A stretch of 32,539 nt of DNA, taken from NCBI GenBank assembly GCA_022821275.1, contig JAJEDY010000032.1, forward strand, positions 1 through 32,539, read 5' to 3'. The translations under genes were made by a program, and so were the position numbers. A model generated the notes under the pieces. That model had not been told where the DNA came from, did not search any database, and saw only the letters and a program-made list of their open reading frames with translations. Source of the DNA: Candidatus Latescibacterota bacterium (GTDB lineage Bacteria; Latescibacterota; UBA2968). Each line of letters starts with the position of its first letter. The first letter of the stretch is position 1. This document shows, in pieces, positions 1 to 7,750 of this stretch.

Positions 1-1026
1 GCGCTGTTGGATCTGGTGCAGGCGATTTTTGAAACGTGTGGGATGCGCGCAGGGGATGCCCATCTGTTGGCGGATTCGCTGGTGGATGCGGATCTCAGTG
101 GGGTGCATTCGCACGGGGTATTGCGCGTTCCCGAATACGTGAGGAAGTTGACGGTTGACGGCGTAGATCCAAATGGCAAACCCGAGGTGGTGAAGGATAA
201 TGGGGCGTGTCTCGTGGTGGATGGGAGCAATTCTATGGGGCAGATTGGGACGGCGTTTGCGATGCAGCAGGTGATTGCTCGCGCTCGGGATATTGGTATC
301 GCAGCCGCGGGTATTCGGGGCAGTAATCACTGCGGTGCCGTGGGGTATTTTGCGCGTATGGCTCTGGATTGCGATATGATAGGCGTTGCGACTACGAATG
401 CCCTGCCCACAATGGCTCCGTGGGGAGGTGCTGAGCGCATCCTGGGTATCAATCCTCTGAGTGTGGCGATTCCCGCCGGTGGAGAATTTCCCATTGTTTT
501 TGATGCGGCATTTTCCGGCTCTGCACATGGGAAAATCCGCGTATATGAACAAAAAGGACTGAACTTGCCAGAAGGGTGGGCACTGGATATGGACGGGGTG
601 CCGACGACCGATCCCGTAAAGGCGATAGATGGCCTGTTGATGCCGATTGGACAATTTAAGGGTGTGGCGCTGGCCATGGTGATGGGGATTTTATCTTCTA
701 TGTTATCCGGCGCGAGTTATGGCACCGAATTGGGCAATATGGAAGACGGACCACAGGCAGGTGAAGATGGTCATTTTGTGGCGGCTATTCGGGTGGGTGC
801 TTTTGAAGATGTGGCGCGATTCAAGGCGCGAGTTGACAAGGCGATTCAGCAGATTCACGCCTGCAAAAGGGCACCGGGTGTGGATCGGCTATTTGCTCCT
901 GGTGAACCCGAAGCTCTGCGGCGCAACGCGTATCGCACGCAGGGCATACCCTTGAATACGGTTACGTTAAATGATTTGAAGAAAACAGCAGAAGAAAGAG
1001 GCCTGGCTTTTGCGCTGGGCAGTTGA
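1..1026 (+). CDS. Ldh-family (malate/L-lactate/ureidoglycolate type) NAD(P)-dependent oxidoreductase, 5' end cut by the window
   Basis: The reading frame is open from base 1, so the true start lies upstream; the internal TTG at 7 is not a credible start. About 341 residues are visible, close to the usual 340-360 of this family. Family hallmarks are present: the N-terminal [12 protein letters not shown] segment (the GVxSHGxxR-like substrate and catalytic-His region), the [12 protein letters not shown] segment, and the PLSVAIP and [10 protein letters not shown] motifs of the NADH-binding fold. These enzymes oxidise 2-hydroxy acids such as malate, sulfolactate or sugar acids in the cytosol; the substrate cannot be told here. 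The next gene starts 25 nt downstream with its own Shine-Dalgarno, so the two are probably one catabolic operon. Family call is firm, substrate unknown. Confidence 0.88.
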   Translation, partial: ALLDLVQAIFETCGMRAGDAHLLADSLVDADLSGVHSHGVLRVPEYVRKLTVDGVDPNGKPEVVKDNGACLVVDGSNSMGQIGTAFAMQQVIARARDIGIAAAGIRGSNHCGAVGYFARMALDCDMIGVATTNALPTMAPWGGAERILGINPLSVAIPAGGEFPIVFDAAFSGSAHGKIRVYEQKGLNLPEGWALDMDGVPTTDPVKAIDGLLMPIGQFKGVALAMVMGILSSMLSGASYGTELGNMEDGPQAGEDGHFVAAIRVGAFEDVARFKARVDKAIQQIHACKRAPGVDRLFAPGEPEALRRNAYRTQGIPLNTVTLNDLKKTAEERGLAFALGS

Positions 1027-1051
1027 TAGATTTTCCAAAAAGGAGACAAAG

Positions 1052-1705
1052 ATGAGCAAGAAAGCTTTGATGGTATGGGGTGGTTGGGCCGGGCACGAGC
1101 CAAAAGAATGTGTGGATGTTTTCGCACCATTGCTGGAAGCAGATGGGTTTGACGTGGATGTTCGCGATTCAATGGATGTTTATACGGATGCGGATTACAT
1201 GTCGGAACTGAGCGTGGTTGTGCCTTGTTGGACGATGGGCAATATTGAGAAAGAACAGGAACAGGGGCTTCAAGGAGCGGTTAAGAGTGGCGTTGGACTG
1301 GCTGGGTGGCACGGGGGTATGTGCGATGCGTTTCGCAATAATACGAGCTATCAGTGGATGACGGGTGGGCAGTTTGTGTCGCATCCTGGTGGGGTGAACG
1401 ATTATGAAGTCAATATTGTGCCGGAAAAAGCAGACGATCCGATTGTGGCGGGTCTGAGCGATTTTGCGATGCATTCCGAGCAGTATTATATGCATACCGA
1501 TCCGGGTAATGAAGTGCTGGTGACGACGACGTTTGAGACCGATGTGGCTCCCTGGGTCAATGGTTGTGTGATGCCGGTGGTTTGGAAACGTATGTGGGGT
1601 GCAGGACGGGTGTTTTACTCTTCCCTGGGGCACAAAGCCGTGGATTTTGATGTGCCAGAGGCAAAGGAGATCCAGCGGCGCGGTATTAACTGGGCTGCTC
1701 GTTAA
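1052..1705 (+). CDS. ThuA-like domain protein (trehalose-utilisation / glutamine-amidotransferase-like fold)
   Basis: 217 residues from the ATG at 1052, chosen because AGGAG at 1041-1045 sits at good spacing; an in-frame ATG at 1010 lies inside the upstream gene and has no such site. The protein has ThuA-family features: [11 protein letters not shown] at the N terminus, the GLAGWHGG turn in the middle, HSEQYYMH, and the C-terminal [10 protein letters not shown]. ThuA proteins have a class I glutamine-amidotransferase-like fold without the usual catalytic triad and are found in carbohydrate-use loci; some members have been linked to keto-sugar metabolism. No signal peptide is visible, so it is probably cytosolic. 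It follows the Ldh-family gene by 25 nt and is followed directly by the tRNA-Cys promoter. Confidence 0.85.
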   Translation: MSKKALMVWGGWAGHEPKECVDVFAPLLEADGFDVDVRDSMDVYTDADYMSELSVVVPCWTMGNIEKEQEQGLQGAVKSGVGLAGWHGGMCDAFRNNTSYQWMTGGQFVSHPGGVNDYEVNIVPEKADDPIVAGLSDFAMHSEQYYMHTDPGNEVLVTTTFETDVAPWVNGCVMPVVWKRMWGAGRVFYSSLGHKAVDFDVPEAKEIQRRGINWAAR

Positions 1706-1714
1706 TAACCCCCC

Positions 1715-1743
1715 TTGACATTCGATATAAAGTTCGGTATTTT
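1715..1743 (+). promoter_or_regulatory. sigma70-type promoter of tRNA-Cys
   Basis: TTGACA at 1715-1720, a 17-nt spacer, then TATTTT at 1738-1743. The tRNA begins 30 nt after the -10 box, leaving a short 5' leader. The tRNA-Leu downstream has the same -35, spacer length and -10, which supports both. Confidence 0.72.
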
Positions 1744-1773
1744 AACGCTTCGCGGATTAAAAACAGTGTATTG

Positions 1774-1847
1774 GGTGCCGTGGCCAAGCGGTAAGGCAGA
1801 GGCCTGCAAAGCCTTTATCGGCGGTTCGAATCCGCCCGGCACCTCCA
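1774..1847 (+). tRNA. tRNA-Cys (GCA)
   Basis: A full cloverleaf can be drawn. The acceptor stem GGTGCCG (1774-1780) pairs with CGGCACC (1837-1843). The anticodon stem GAGGC/GCCTT encloses loop CTGCAAA with anticodon GCA at 1806-1808. The T arm is GGCGG-TTCGAAT-CCGCC (1820-1836). The discriminator is T, followed by an encoded CCA (1845-1847). Confidence 0.96.
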
Positions 1848-1853
1848 AAGATC

Positions 1854-1893
1854 AACCGGTCAATTTCGATGATGAGATTGACCGGTTTTTTTT
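1854..1893 (+). terminator. rho-independent terminator after tRNA-Cys
   Basis: The stem AACCGGTCAAT (1854-1864) pairs perfectly with ATTGACCGGTT (1877-1887) and runs into an uninterrupted T tract to 1893. It lies 6 nt after the encoded CCA. Confidence 0.9.
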
Positions 1894-1912
1894 GTAATTT
1901 AAAATTGTGTGT

Positions 1913-1941
1913 TTGACAAGCATGGCGTCTTTGTCTATTTT
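1913..1941 (+). promoter_or_regulatory. sigma70-type promoter of tRNA-Leu
   Basis: TTGACA at 1913-1918, 17-nt spacer, TATTTT at 1936-1941. The tRNA starts 13 nt after the -10 box. The architecture matches the tRNA-Cys promoter. Confidence 0.75.
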
Positions 1942-1953
1942 TTGCCATATTGT

Positions 1954-2038
1954 GCCGAGGTGGTGGAACTGGTAGACACGAGGGACTTAAAATCCCTTGG
2001 GCTAATCGCCCGTACGGGTTCGAGTCCCGTCCTCGGCA
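1954..2038 (+). tRNA. tRNA-Leu (UAA)
   Basis: A class II tRNA with a long variable arm. The acceptor GCCGAGG (1954-1960) pairs with CCTCGGC (2031-2037), and the discriminator is A at 2038. The anticodon stem AGGGA/TCCCT encloses CTTAAAA, giving anticodon TAA at 1988-1990. The variable arm TGGGC-TAAT-CGCCCG and the T loop TTCGAGT are clear. Unlike the neighbouring tRNA-Cys, CCA is not encoded; T residues follow directly. Confidence 0.96.
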
Positions 2039-2057
2039 TTTTTTATTGTACATAAGA

Positions 2058-2089
2058 AAGCCCGGCAGATCGCCGGGCTTATTTTTTAT
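2058..2089 (+). terminator. rho-independent terminator after tRNA-Leu
   Basis: The perfect 9-bp stem AAGCCCGGC (2058-2066) / GCCGGGCTT (2072-2080) has a 5-nt loop and is followed by ATTTTTTATT. Confidence 0.88.
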
Positions 2090-2092
2090 TTA

Positions 2093-2121
2093 TTGACAGG
2101 CAGACACGAGCGGTTTACAAC
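2093..2121 (+). promoter_or_regulatory. possible orphan promoter downstream of the tRNAs
   Basis: TTGACA at 2093-2098, exactly 17 nt, then TACAAC at 2116-2121. The -35 and spacer match the two tRNA promoters just upstream, but no tRNA or ORF follows before the convergent E1-beta gene ends at 2181. It could make a short untranslated transcript or be the remains of a lost tRNA unit. The -10 box is imperfect. Confidence 0.35.
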
Positions 2122-2158
2122 GGGTCGCACGCCAGCCCTGGTCACGCATCGCCCTGTA

Positions 2159-2192
2159 TTTTATCTGCGTTCATCTGCGTTCATCTGTGGAT
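2159..2192. repeat. ATCTGCGTTC tandem 10-mer repeat, copy 1
   Basis: TTTTATCTGCG followed by tandem TTCATCTG units, ending in GGAT. It differs by one base from the copy at 4189-4222. It covers the last three sense codons and the stop of the E1-beta gene on the other strand, so that protein's C terminus is written by the repeat. Confidence 0.75.
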
Positions 2193-3173
2193 GATTTTCA
2201 TGTCCTGCACCGCTTTTATCACATCTTCTGGTGTGGGAATTGTGGCGTCTTCGAGGGGTTTGCTAAATGGAACGGGTACGTCCATTGCGCCGAGGCGGAC
2301 GATGGGCGCGTCGATGTAGTCAAAGGCACCGTTATAGACGGTGGATGCGATTTCCCCTGTGATACCAAAACTTTTATAGCCTTCGTCGATGATAACGGCA
2401 CGGGTGGTTTTGACCACGGATTCGATGAGGGTTTCTCTGTCGAGTGGAACGAGGGTGCGCGGGTCAAGGACTTCGGCGCTGATGCCCTGTTCGGCAAGTG
2501 CGTCGGCAGCGTCGAGAGCGACGTGTACCATGCTCGATGTGGCGATGAGGGTGACATCGTCGCCTTCGCGTTTGATGTGGGCCTGTCCAAAGGGTATGGT
2601 GTAGTCTTCTTCGGTGGGGACCATGCCTTTGAGAGCGTACATCATTTTGTCTTCGTAAATGACGACGGGATTGTCATCTCTAACAGCGGTTTTGAAGAGA
2701 CCCTTGGCGTCGGCGGGTGTGGAGGGAATGGCGACTTTGAGGCCGGGGATGTGCGCGAGCCAGGCGTGTAAGCTCTGCGAATGTTGTGCGGCAGAGGAGC
2801 GTCCCGCGCCCATTGTGGAGCGGATGGTGATGGGTACAATGGCCTGACCGCCGGACATGTAGCGCAGTTTGGCGGCCTGGTTTACGATCTGGTCCATTGC
2901 CAGGGCGATGAAGTCGCCAAACATGATATCGACAATGGGGCGAGAGCCGGTAAGCGCAGCACCGACGCCCAGGCCGACGAGGCCCGCTTCTGCAATGGGT
3001 GTGTCGATGACGCGGTCGTCGCCAAATTCGTCGTGCAAACCGAGGAGTACTTTGAAGACCGTGCCCGCTTTGCCGACGTCTTCACCCATGAGAAAGACTG
3101 TGGGATCGCGGCGCATTTCTTCCGCCATAGCTTCTTTGACGGCTTCGCCATAAGTCATTTCACGCATAGACAT
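2181..3173 (-). CDS. 2-oxoacid (pyruvate/acetoin-type) dehydrogenase E1 component, beta subunit
   Basis: 330 residues from the ATG at 3173, chosen because GAGGAGGT (3182-3189) precedes it at good spacing; the frame is open further upstream but only as a shadow of the E1-alpha gene. It has the transketolase pyrimidine-binding fold: TYGEAVKEAMAEEMRRDP, GEDVGKAGTVFK, DTPIAEAG (Glu expected to activate TPP), the SQSLHAW loop, and the C-terminal transketolase domain with EVLDPRTLVPLD. With the alpha subunit it forms the alpha2beta2 E1 that decarboxylates a 2-oxoacid and passes the acyl group to lipoyl-E2. The start overlaps the end of the E1-alpha gene by 14 nt, which implies translational coupling. 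Substrate (pyruvate, branched 2-oxoacid or acetoin) is not decidable. Confidence 0.93.
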   Translation of the reverse strand: MSMREMTYGEAVKEAMAEEMRRDPTVFLMGEDVGKAGTVFKVLLGLHDEFGDDRVIDTPIAEAGLVGLGVGAALTGSRPIVDIMFGDFIALAMDQIVNQAAKLRYMSGGQAIVPITIRSTMGAGRSSAAQHSQSLHAWLAHIPGLKVAIPSTPADAKGLFKTAVRDDNPVVIYEDKMMYALKGMVPTEEDYTIPFGQAHIKREGDDVTLIATSSMVHVALDAADALAEQGISAEVLDPRTLVPLDRETLIESVVKTTRAVIIDEGYKSFGITGEIASTVYNGAFDYIDAPIVRLGAMDVPVPFSKPLEDATIPTPEDVIKAVQDMKIIHR

Positions 3174-4122
3174 GTTGATTGACCTCCTCAACATCGGGAT
3201 AAGGCGCGGCTTTGGCAGCTTCGAGCGCGTTTTCCATTTCTTTTTCAACTTCGCGCTCTTCCGCATCGAGTTCGGCTCCGGAGGCGATGTTGTCGTCCAT
3301 GATTTTTGTGCGAAGCAGCTGAATGGGGTCTTTGGCCATCCAGGATTCGATTTCTTCTTTTGAGCGATAGCCTTCCCCCGGATCGCCAACGTGGTGCCCG
3401 CGATAGCGATACGTGTCGCATTCGATGAGTGTGGCGCCGTCGCCCTTTCTGGCGCGTTCGACTGCTGCAGCAGTGGCTTCGTACACGGCAATGGCGTCGC
3501 TGCCATCTACGGTTGTGCTGGGAATGCCGAAAGGGAGAGAGCGATCTGCGATGCTTTTGCCCGCGGTGACGTTTTCCGTGGGGGTGTATTCGCCGTAGTG
3601 GTTATTTTCACAGACGTAGATAACCGGGAGTTTCCATATTGCGGCGAAGTTCATGACTTCGAAGAAGATGCCCTGATTGGAGGCACCGTCGCCAAAGAAG
3701 CAGACGGCAACCTGGTCGGTGCCGCGTTTCTGGGCTGAGAGTGCCGCGCCTGTGGCAATGCCAAATCCGCCGCCGACAATACCATTTGCGCCGAGGATGC
3801 CAACGGACATGTCGGCGATGTGCATGGAGCCGCCTTTGCCGCGGCAGTGGCCCGTGACGCGGCCCATCACTTCGGCCATCATGGCTTCGAGGTTCCCGCC
3901 TTTGGCAACGCAGTGCCCGTGCCCGCGATGGGTGCTGGTGATGAAGTCGTCGTCGCGCAGCGCGGCGCAAACGCCCACGGCAACGGCTTCTTCGCCGATG
4001 TAGAGGTGCGCCAGTCCGTGCATGAGGCCGCCGGTATAGACTTCCCATATTTGTTCTTCAAAACGGCGGATGCGGAGCATGGCGCGGTACATTTTGATCA
4101 GGATTTCAGATGGTAGGGACAT
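3160..4122 (-). CDS. 2-oxoacid (pyruvate/acetoin-type) dehydrogenase E1 component, alpha subunit
   Basis: 320 residues; the ATG at 4122 is preceded by AAGGAGCC. The TPP-binding motif is complete: G144-D145-G146 (FFGDGASNQG) through ENN at about 172-174. HRGHGH (about 65-70) and the phosphorylation-loop-like YRYRGHHVGDPGEGYR segment are typical of E1-alpha. The length matches the short bacterial alpha2beta2 type (320-370) rather than the homodimeric AceE. The gene lies between E2 upstream and E1-beta downstream, the reverse of the common E1-alpha, E1-beta, E2 order. A dihydrolipoamide dehydrogenase (E3) gene is not in the window, so E3 must come from elsewhere. Confidence 0.93.
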   Translation of the reverse strand: MSLPSEILIKMYRAMLRIRRFEEQIWEVYTGGLMHGLAHLYIGEEAVAVGVCAALRDDDFITSTHRGHGHCVAKGGNLEAMMAEVMGRVTGHCRGKGGSMHIADMSVGILGANGIVGGGFGIATGAALSAQKRGTDQVAVCFFGDGASNQGIFFEVMNFAAIWKLPVIYVCENNHYGEYTPTENVTAGKSIADRSLPFGIPSTTVDGSDAIAVYEATAAAVERARKGDGATLIECDTYRYRGHHVGDPGEGYRSKEEIESWMAKDPIQLLRTKIMDDNIASGAELDAEEREVEKEMENALEAAKAAPYPDVEEVNQHVYA

Positions 4123-4188
4123 AAAGGCTCCTTAGGTGAGACGTGAGACGCAAGAGTGAGAAGTCCCAATTTCCTTTCACCTCTTGCC

Positions 4189-4222
4189 TTTTATCTGCGT
4201 TCATCTGCGTTCATCTGCGGAT
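4189..4222. repeat. ATCTGCGTTC tandem 10-mer repeat, copy 2
   Basis: This copy matches 2159-2192 except for one base (CTGCGG here, CTGTGG there). It lies in the 99-nt gap between the E2 stop codon and the E1-alpha start and ends at the E2 stop codon, the same position relative to a gene end as copy 1. Confidence 0.75.
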
Positions 4223-5385
4223 CACAACCAGCTTTCCAATTTGTCGGTGTCTTCTATGTTTTGTTTTAGTGCCTGTAAAAATTGAGCTGCGACCACGCCA
4301 TCGACGAGGCGGTGGTCGGCGGAGAGTGTGACTTCGGCGATCTGGCGAACGGCAATGGTCATGGGGTCGCCGATGGGGACAACGCGCGCGATGGCTGCAC
4401 CGACAGCTAAGATGGCGGCTTCGGGGGGATTGACAATGGCGGTGAAGGATGTGACGCCGTACATCCCCAGGTTCGAGATGGTGAAGGTGGCACTGGCATC
4501 GCCGCGCAATTTACCCTGTCTGGCTTCTTCGACGCGCTGACCGCGTTCGTCGGCGAGGTCGGTCAGGAATGCCCGATCGGCATTTGGGATGACGGGGACG
4601 ACGAGGCCGTCGTCGGTGCCAACGGCAAGGCCGATATCGACTGTGTCGTGTACGATAACGGCGGTATCTCCGTCAAGGCTGGCGTTGAGCGCCGGGTACT
4701 GGGTGAGGGCATCGGCGGCGGCTTTGACAAAGAGGTCGGTGACAGAGAGCTTAATAGCGTCGGTCTCAGCGAGGTTTTTGCGCCAGGTTTCCGCGTCGGT
4801 CATGTCGATTTCAGTGGCGACGTAGAAGTGTGGGATGGTGCTTTTGCTATAGGCCATGGTTTTGCCAATGGCCTGGCGCATGCGCGATAGTGTGGTGGAG
4901 GATGGAGCCGCGGATGCCGCGAGTTCGACATCGGCGAGTACGATGCGGCTACCTGGACCAGTGCCTGCGATGGCGGCGAGGTCAATATTGAGTTCGCGGG
5001 CGCGGCGACGGGCGGCAGGAGAGCGTTTGATGCGCTGGGTGGGGGCTTCCAGCGCGGGTTCTCGCTCTGCGGTGTCCGCTATTTGGCGCGTTTCTTCTGT
5101 GGGGGTGCCAGCACTGGCAGGTGCTATATCTTCAATGGCTTCGTCGGCTTCGTCGGTGATGATGGCAATGACCGAGAGCACGGGCACTTCTTCGCCGTTT
5201 TGGGCGACGAGTTTGCGGACGTAACCGCTTTCGGGCGATTCGTATTCGAAGAGGGCTTTGTCTGTTTCCAGGTCGAGGAGGATGTCGCCCTTGTCGATGT
5301 GGTCGCCTTCTTTGATGCGCCATTCAACGACGGTGCCGTTGTCTTGCTGAAGCCCGTATTTGGGCATGATGATGGTTTTTGTCAT
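4222..5385 (-). CDS. dihydrolipoamide acyltransferase, E2 component of a 2-oxoacid dehydrogenase complex
   Basis: 387 residues with three E2 modules in order. The lipoyl domain (1-78) has the lipoylated lysine K43 in LETDKALFE. The peripheral-subunit-binding domain (about 118-154) contains SPAARRRARELNIDL and GTGPGSRIVLADV. The catalytic domain ends in SADHRLVDG with catalytic H358 and D362. There is a single lipoyl domain, so this is a short E2. It transfers the acyl group from E1 to CoA and forms the core of the complex. The ATG overlaps the upstream sulfatase stop as ATGA, so translation is coupled to a gene not normally linked to this complex. Confidence 0.93.
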   Translation of the reverse strand: MTKTIIMPKYGLQQDNGTVVEWRIKEGDHIDKGDILLDLETDKALFEYESPESGYVRKLVAQNGEEVPVLSVIAIITDEADEAIEDIAPASAGTPTEETRQIADTAEREPALEAPTQRIKRSPAARRRARELNIDLAAIAGTGPGSRIVLADVELAASAAPSSTTLSRMRQAIGKTMAYSKSTIPHFYVATEIDMTDAETWRKNLAETDAIKLSVTDLFVKAAADALTQYPALNASLDGDTAVIVHDTVDIGLAVGTDDGLVVPVIPNADRAFLTDLADERGQRVEEARQGKLRGDASATFTISNLGMYGVTSFTAIVNPPEAAILAVGAAIARVVPIGDPMTIAVRQIAEVTLSADHRLVDGVVAAQFLQALKQNIEDTDKLESWL

Positions 5386-6824
5386 GAGCTATCTTTCCAA
5401 AATCCCGGTGGCAGGGCTTCGCTACCTCTCGCGCGTCCCTGTGCGTCTTGTCGTACGAGAAAAGACGTGAGTTTGTGGATGAGTTGGTCGCGCGTGTCGG
5501 ACATGTCGGCGTCGAACCAGAGGTTGTTCATTTCGTCGGGGTCTGTTTCCATGTCAAAGAGTTCGCCGGGGCAATCGTCGAGACCGGGTTGTGGCGCGTG
5601 GTAGATGCTGAGTTTGTAGCGGTTTTCTCGCCACATGGTGATGTGCAATTCCGGGTTGTGATAGCCCCCGCGCGTGGTGCTTGAGTTGCGGTGCATGCAG
5701 ACGGCATGGCCGCGTTGTTGCAAGGCGTTGGTGTCCAGAAGGTCGCATGCGTCGGGCATGAGGTCGGGTTGTTCGCATCCAGCGATGGCGAGTGCGGTCG
5801 CAGCGATATCGTGGAGTTGGCAGGGCGCGTTGATGATTTTGCCGCCGGATTCGCCGGGTACGCGGATGATCATGGGCACCCGGGTGCAGGCGTCGTACAT
5901 GTACGCGCCTTTGACGGTGAGGCCGTGGTCGCCGAGCATGTCGCCGTGGTCGCTGGTAAAGATGACGATGGTGTTGTCCGCAAAGTTCGTGTCGTCGAGT
6001 GTTTGCAAGACGCGCCCAACCTGTTCGTCGATGAGGGTGATGGCTGCGTGGTAGCCGATGCGGCTTTCGCGCAGGGTGTCTGTTGATGGAAAAGATCGTC
6101 TGCTGCGTTCCCGCCAGTGTGCGATTGGGCGATGATCGAAGGATTCATCAACGGCAAAGGGTTCGGGCAGGGCGTCAATATCGAGGTAGTCGGCGTATTC
6201 TTTGGGATAATTTGTATAGGGGCTGTGGGGATCAAAGACGCTCATGCAACAGAAGAAGGGCTGGTGTGTGCCCTGCATGCGGTGGAGGTAGTCGATGGTG
6301 CGGTCGGCGGCCCAGGTGGTGAAGTGGCTCTCGGCGCGCACATGGCCGATGCTGTTGCTGTCGCGTTTCCAGCGTTGGAGAATGTCGGGGTGATATACCG
6401 CAAGCCAGCGGAAGTACGCAGTGTCGCAGCCCCGATACCCATTGGGATCGGGTGCCCATTCATAGGTGTTGAAGCCGTCGAAGCGGTGGCGATATTGCAT
6501 TTCCCACATGTGACCGGCAACGTGGAGTTTGCCAAAGAGCGCGGTGTCGTATCCGGCTTCGCGCAGGTGATGGGGAAAGAGGATTTCATCCTGGGGTAGA
6601 ACATCGTGCAGGCGGTAAACGCCGTGGCCGGGCAGGTGTTTGCCGGTCCAGAGGCTGGCGCGACTGGGCGTACATATCGGGTTGTTGACATAGCACTGGT
6701 CGTAGCGCGTGCCTTCACTGGCGAGGCGGTCGAGGTTGGGGGTGTGTACGCCGCTTACACCGCAGCAACCGAGAGAGTCCCAGCGCTGTTGATCGGTCAG
6801 GATGAGGAGGATATTGTAGGGCAT
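5382..6824 (-). CDS. sulfatase (arylsulfatase family, formylglycine-dependent)
   Basis: 480 residues beginning at an ATG 18 nt after the preceding gene. The N-terminal LLILTDQQRWDSLG carries the metal-binding Asp, and the FGly signature is intact as CTPSRASLWTG with C51 as the residue converted to formylglycine. IFTSDHGDMLGDHG (second metal site) and the C-terminal LFDMETDPDEMNNL motif complete the S1 sulfatase family pattern. No signal peptide is visible. It probably removes sulfate from a sugar or aromatic sulfate ester. The gene sits between a TIM-barrel isomerase gene and the E2 gene, overlapping E2 by 4 nt. Maturation needs a formylglycine-generating enzyme, which is not in the window. 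Confidence 0.93.
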   Translation of the reverse strand: MPYNILLILTDQQRWDSLGCCGVSGVHTPNLDRLASEGTRYDQCYVNNPICTPSRASLWTGKHLPGHGVYRLHDVLPQDEILFPHHLREAGYDTALFGKLHVAGHMWEMQYRHRFDGFNTYEWAPDPNGYRGCDTAYFRWLAVYHPDILQRWKRDSNSIGHVRAESHFTTWAADRTIDYLHRMQGTHQPFFCCMSVFDPHSPYTNYPKEYADYLDIDALPEPFAVDESFDHRPIAHWRERSRRSFPSTDTLRESRIGYHAAITLIDEQVGRVLQTLDDTNFADNTIVIFTSDHGDMLGDHGLTVKGAYMYDACTRVPMIIRVPGESGGKIINAPCQLHDIAATALAIAGCEQPDLMPDACDLLDTNALQQRGHAVCMHRNSSTTRGGYHNPELHITMWRENRYKLSIYHAPQPGLDDCPGELFDMETDPDEMNNLWFDADMSDTRDQLIHKLTSFLVRQDAQGRARGSEALPPGFWKDSS

Positions 6825-6842
6825 GGTTGATTTCTGATTTAT

Positions 6843-7676
6843 CTATGCAACACCTGCTTCTTTTCGCGCATTGTCGAGCGCTTTGAAGCATTGTTCGGCG
6901 ACGGGCCAGGGGTCGTAGTCGGGTTGTCTCCAGATTTGCGCGGTAACCTCGACGGTGATTGGGACGGTGATGTCTGCGGCTGAGACGGTTTTGAAGAAGG
7001 CGACGAGGTCGAAGTCGCCTTCGCCGGGCAGGAGGTAGCGCACCTGTCCGTTGACGCGATGACCGTCTTTGATGTGGGTGGAGACGGTGTAAGGGGCGCA
7101 CAGGTCAACGCTCGGCTGGAGGTCGAAGCCATCGACGTGAAAATGGCTCATGTCGAAATTGACTTTGACGTTGTCGTGATTGGTTTGCCGCATGAGCCAA
7201 TCGACTTTTTGGGGGGTGTCGAGCGGGTGGCCCGCATGGGGTTCGGTTGCGAGGATGACGTTGTGTTTGGCTGCGCGGTCGCCCAATTCTACGAGTTGAT
7301 CGCAATAGGTGTGTTTGACTTCGTCCCATGTGCCGTGCAGTCCGCCGAGTGTGCTGACGAGGATGCCGGGGGTATCTCCGAAGGCGAGGTCGCTGGCGAG
7401 GATACAGGCGTCGTCAAATTTTTCGAGGATGGCCGGGCGGTCATCGCCCTTTGTGCAGATGGGCATCAAGGCCATGGTGACGGGGGATTCAAAGCCGAGA
7501 TCCTGGATGGTTTTGGCGAGGATTTCGCGGGAAGTGGCGTCGAGTTTGTGCGGGGCGGTGGGCCAGTCGTCGCCCGTGTTGATTTCAAGGGCTTCGTAAC
7601 CTGTATCGCGCAGGCGCGGGAGCGCGTTGAAGATATTTTCCGTTTGCATTGCATATGTGCCGTATCCAATTTTCAC
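6843..7676 (-). CDS. sugar phosphate isomerase/epimerase family TIM-barrel protein
   Basis: 277 residues starting at a GTG (7674-7676), supported by AAGGAGGT-like sequence at 7681-7688; the nearest ATG is at Met10 and lacks such a site. The fold signature is an AP-endonuclease-2-like TIM barrel: MKIGYGTYAMQ, GYEALEINTGDDWP, ATEPHAGHP, NFDMSHFHVDG, THIKDGHRVNG and LPGEGDFDLVAFF, providing the Glu/Asp/His ligands for a divalent metal. Members isomerise or epimerise keto-sugars, or dehydrate inosose; the exact reaction is unknown. It lies in the middle of the FGGY kinase-to-E1 operon, 74 nt after the kinase. Confidence 0.88.
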   Translation of the reverse strand: MKIGYGTYAMQTENIFNALPRLRDTGYEALEINTGDDWPTAPHKLDATSREILAKTIQDLGFESPVTMALMPICTKGDDRPAILEKFDDACILASDLAFGDTPGILVSTLGGLHGTWDEVKHTYCDQLVELGDRAAKHNVILATEPHAGHPLDTPQKVDWLMRQTNHDNVKVNFDMSHFHVDGFDLQPSVDLCAPYTVSTHIKDGHRVNGQVRYLLPGEGDFDLVAFFKTVSAADITVPITVEVTAQIWRQPDYDPWPVAEQCFKALDNARKEAGVA

Positions 7677-7750
7677 AATTACCTCCTTCAGTTGATAATT
7701 TACAACTCCATGCTAATGCGATATGGCGCGAAACACAACCGAATTTCTGA

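Noticed and set aside
1757-2053. Minus-strand ORF across both tRNAs with a GRLAQGILSP-like peptide
   Set aside because: It is the translated complement of tRNA genes, a well-known annotation artefact.
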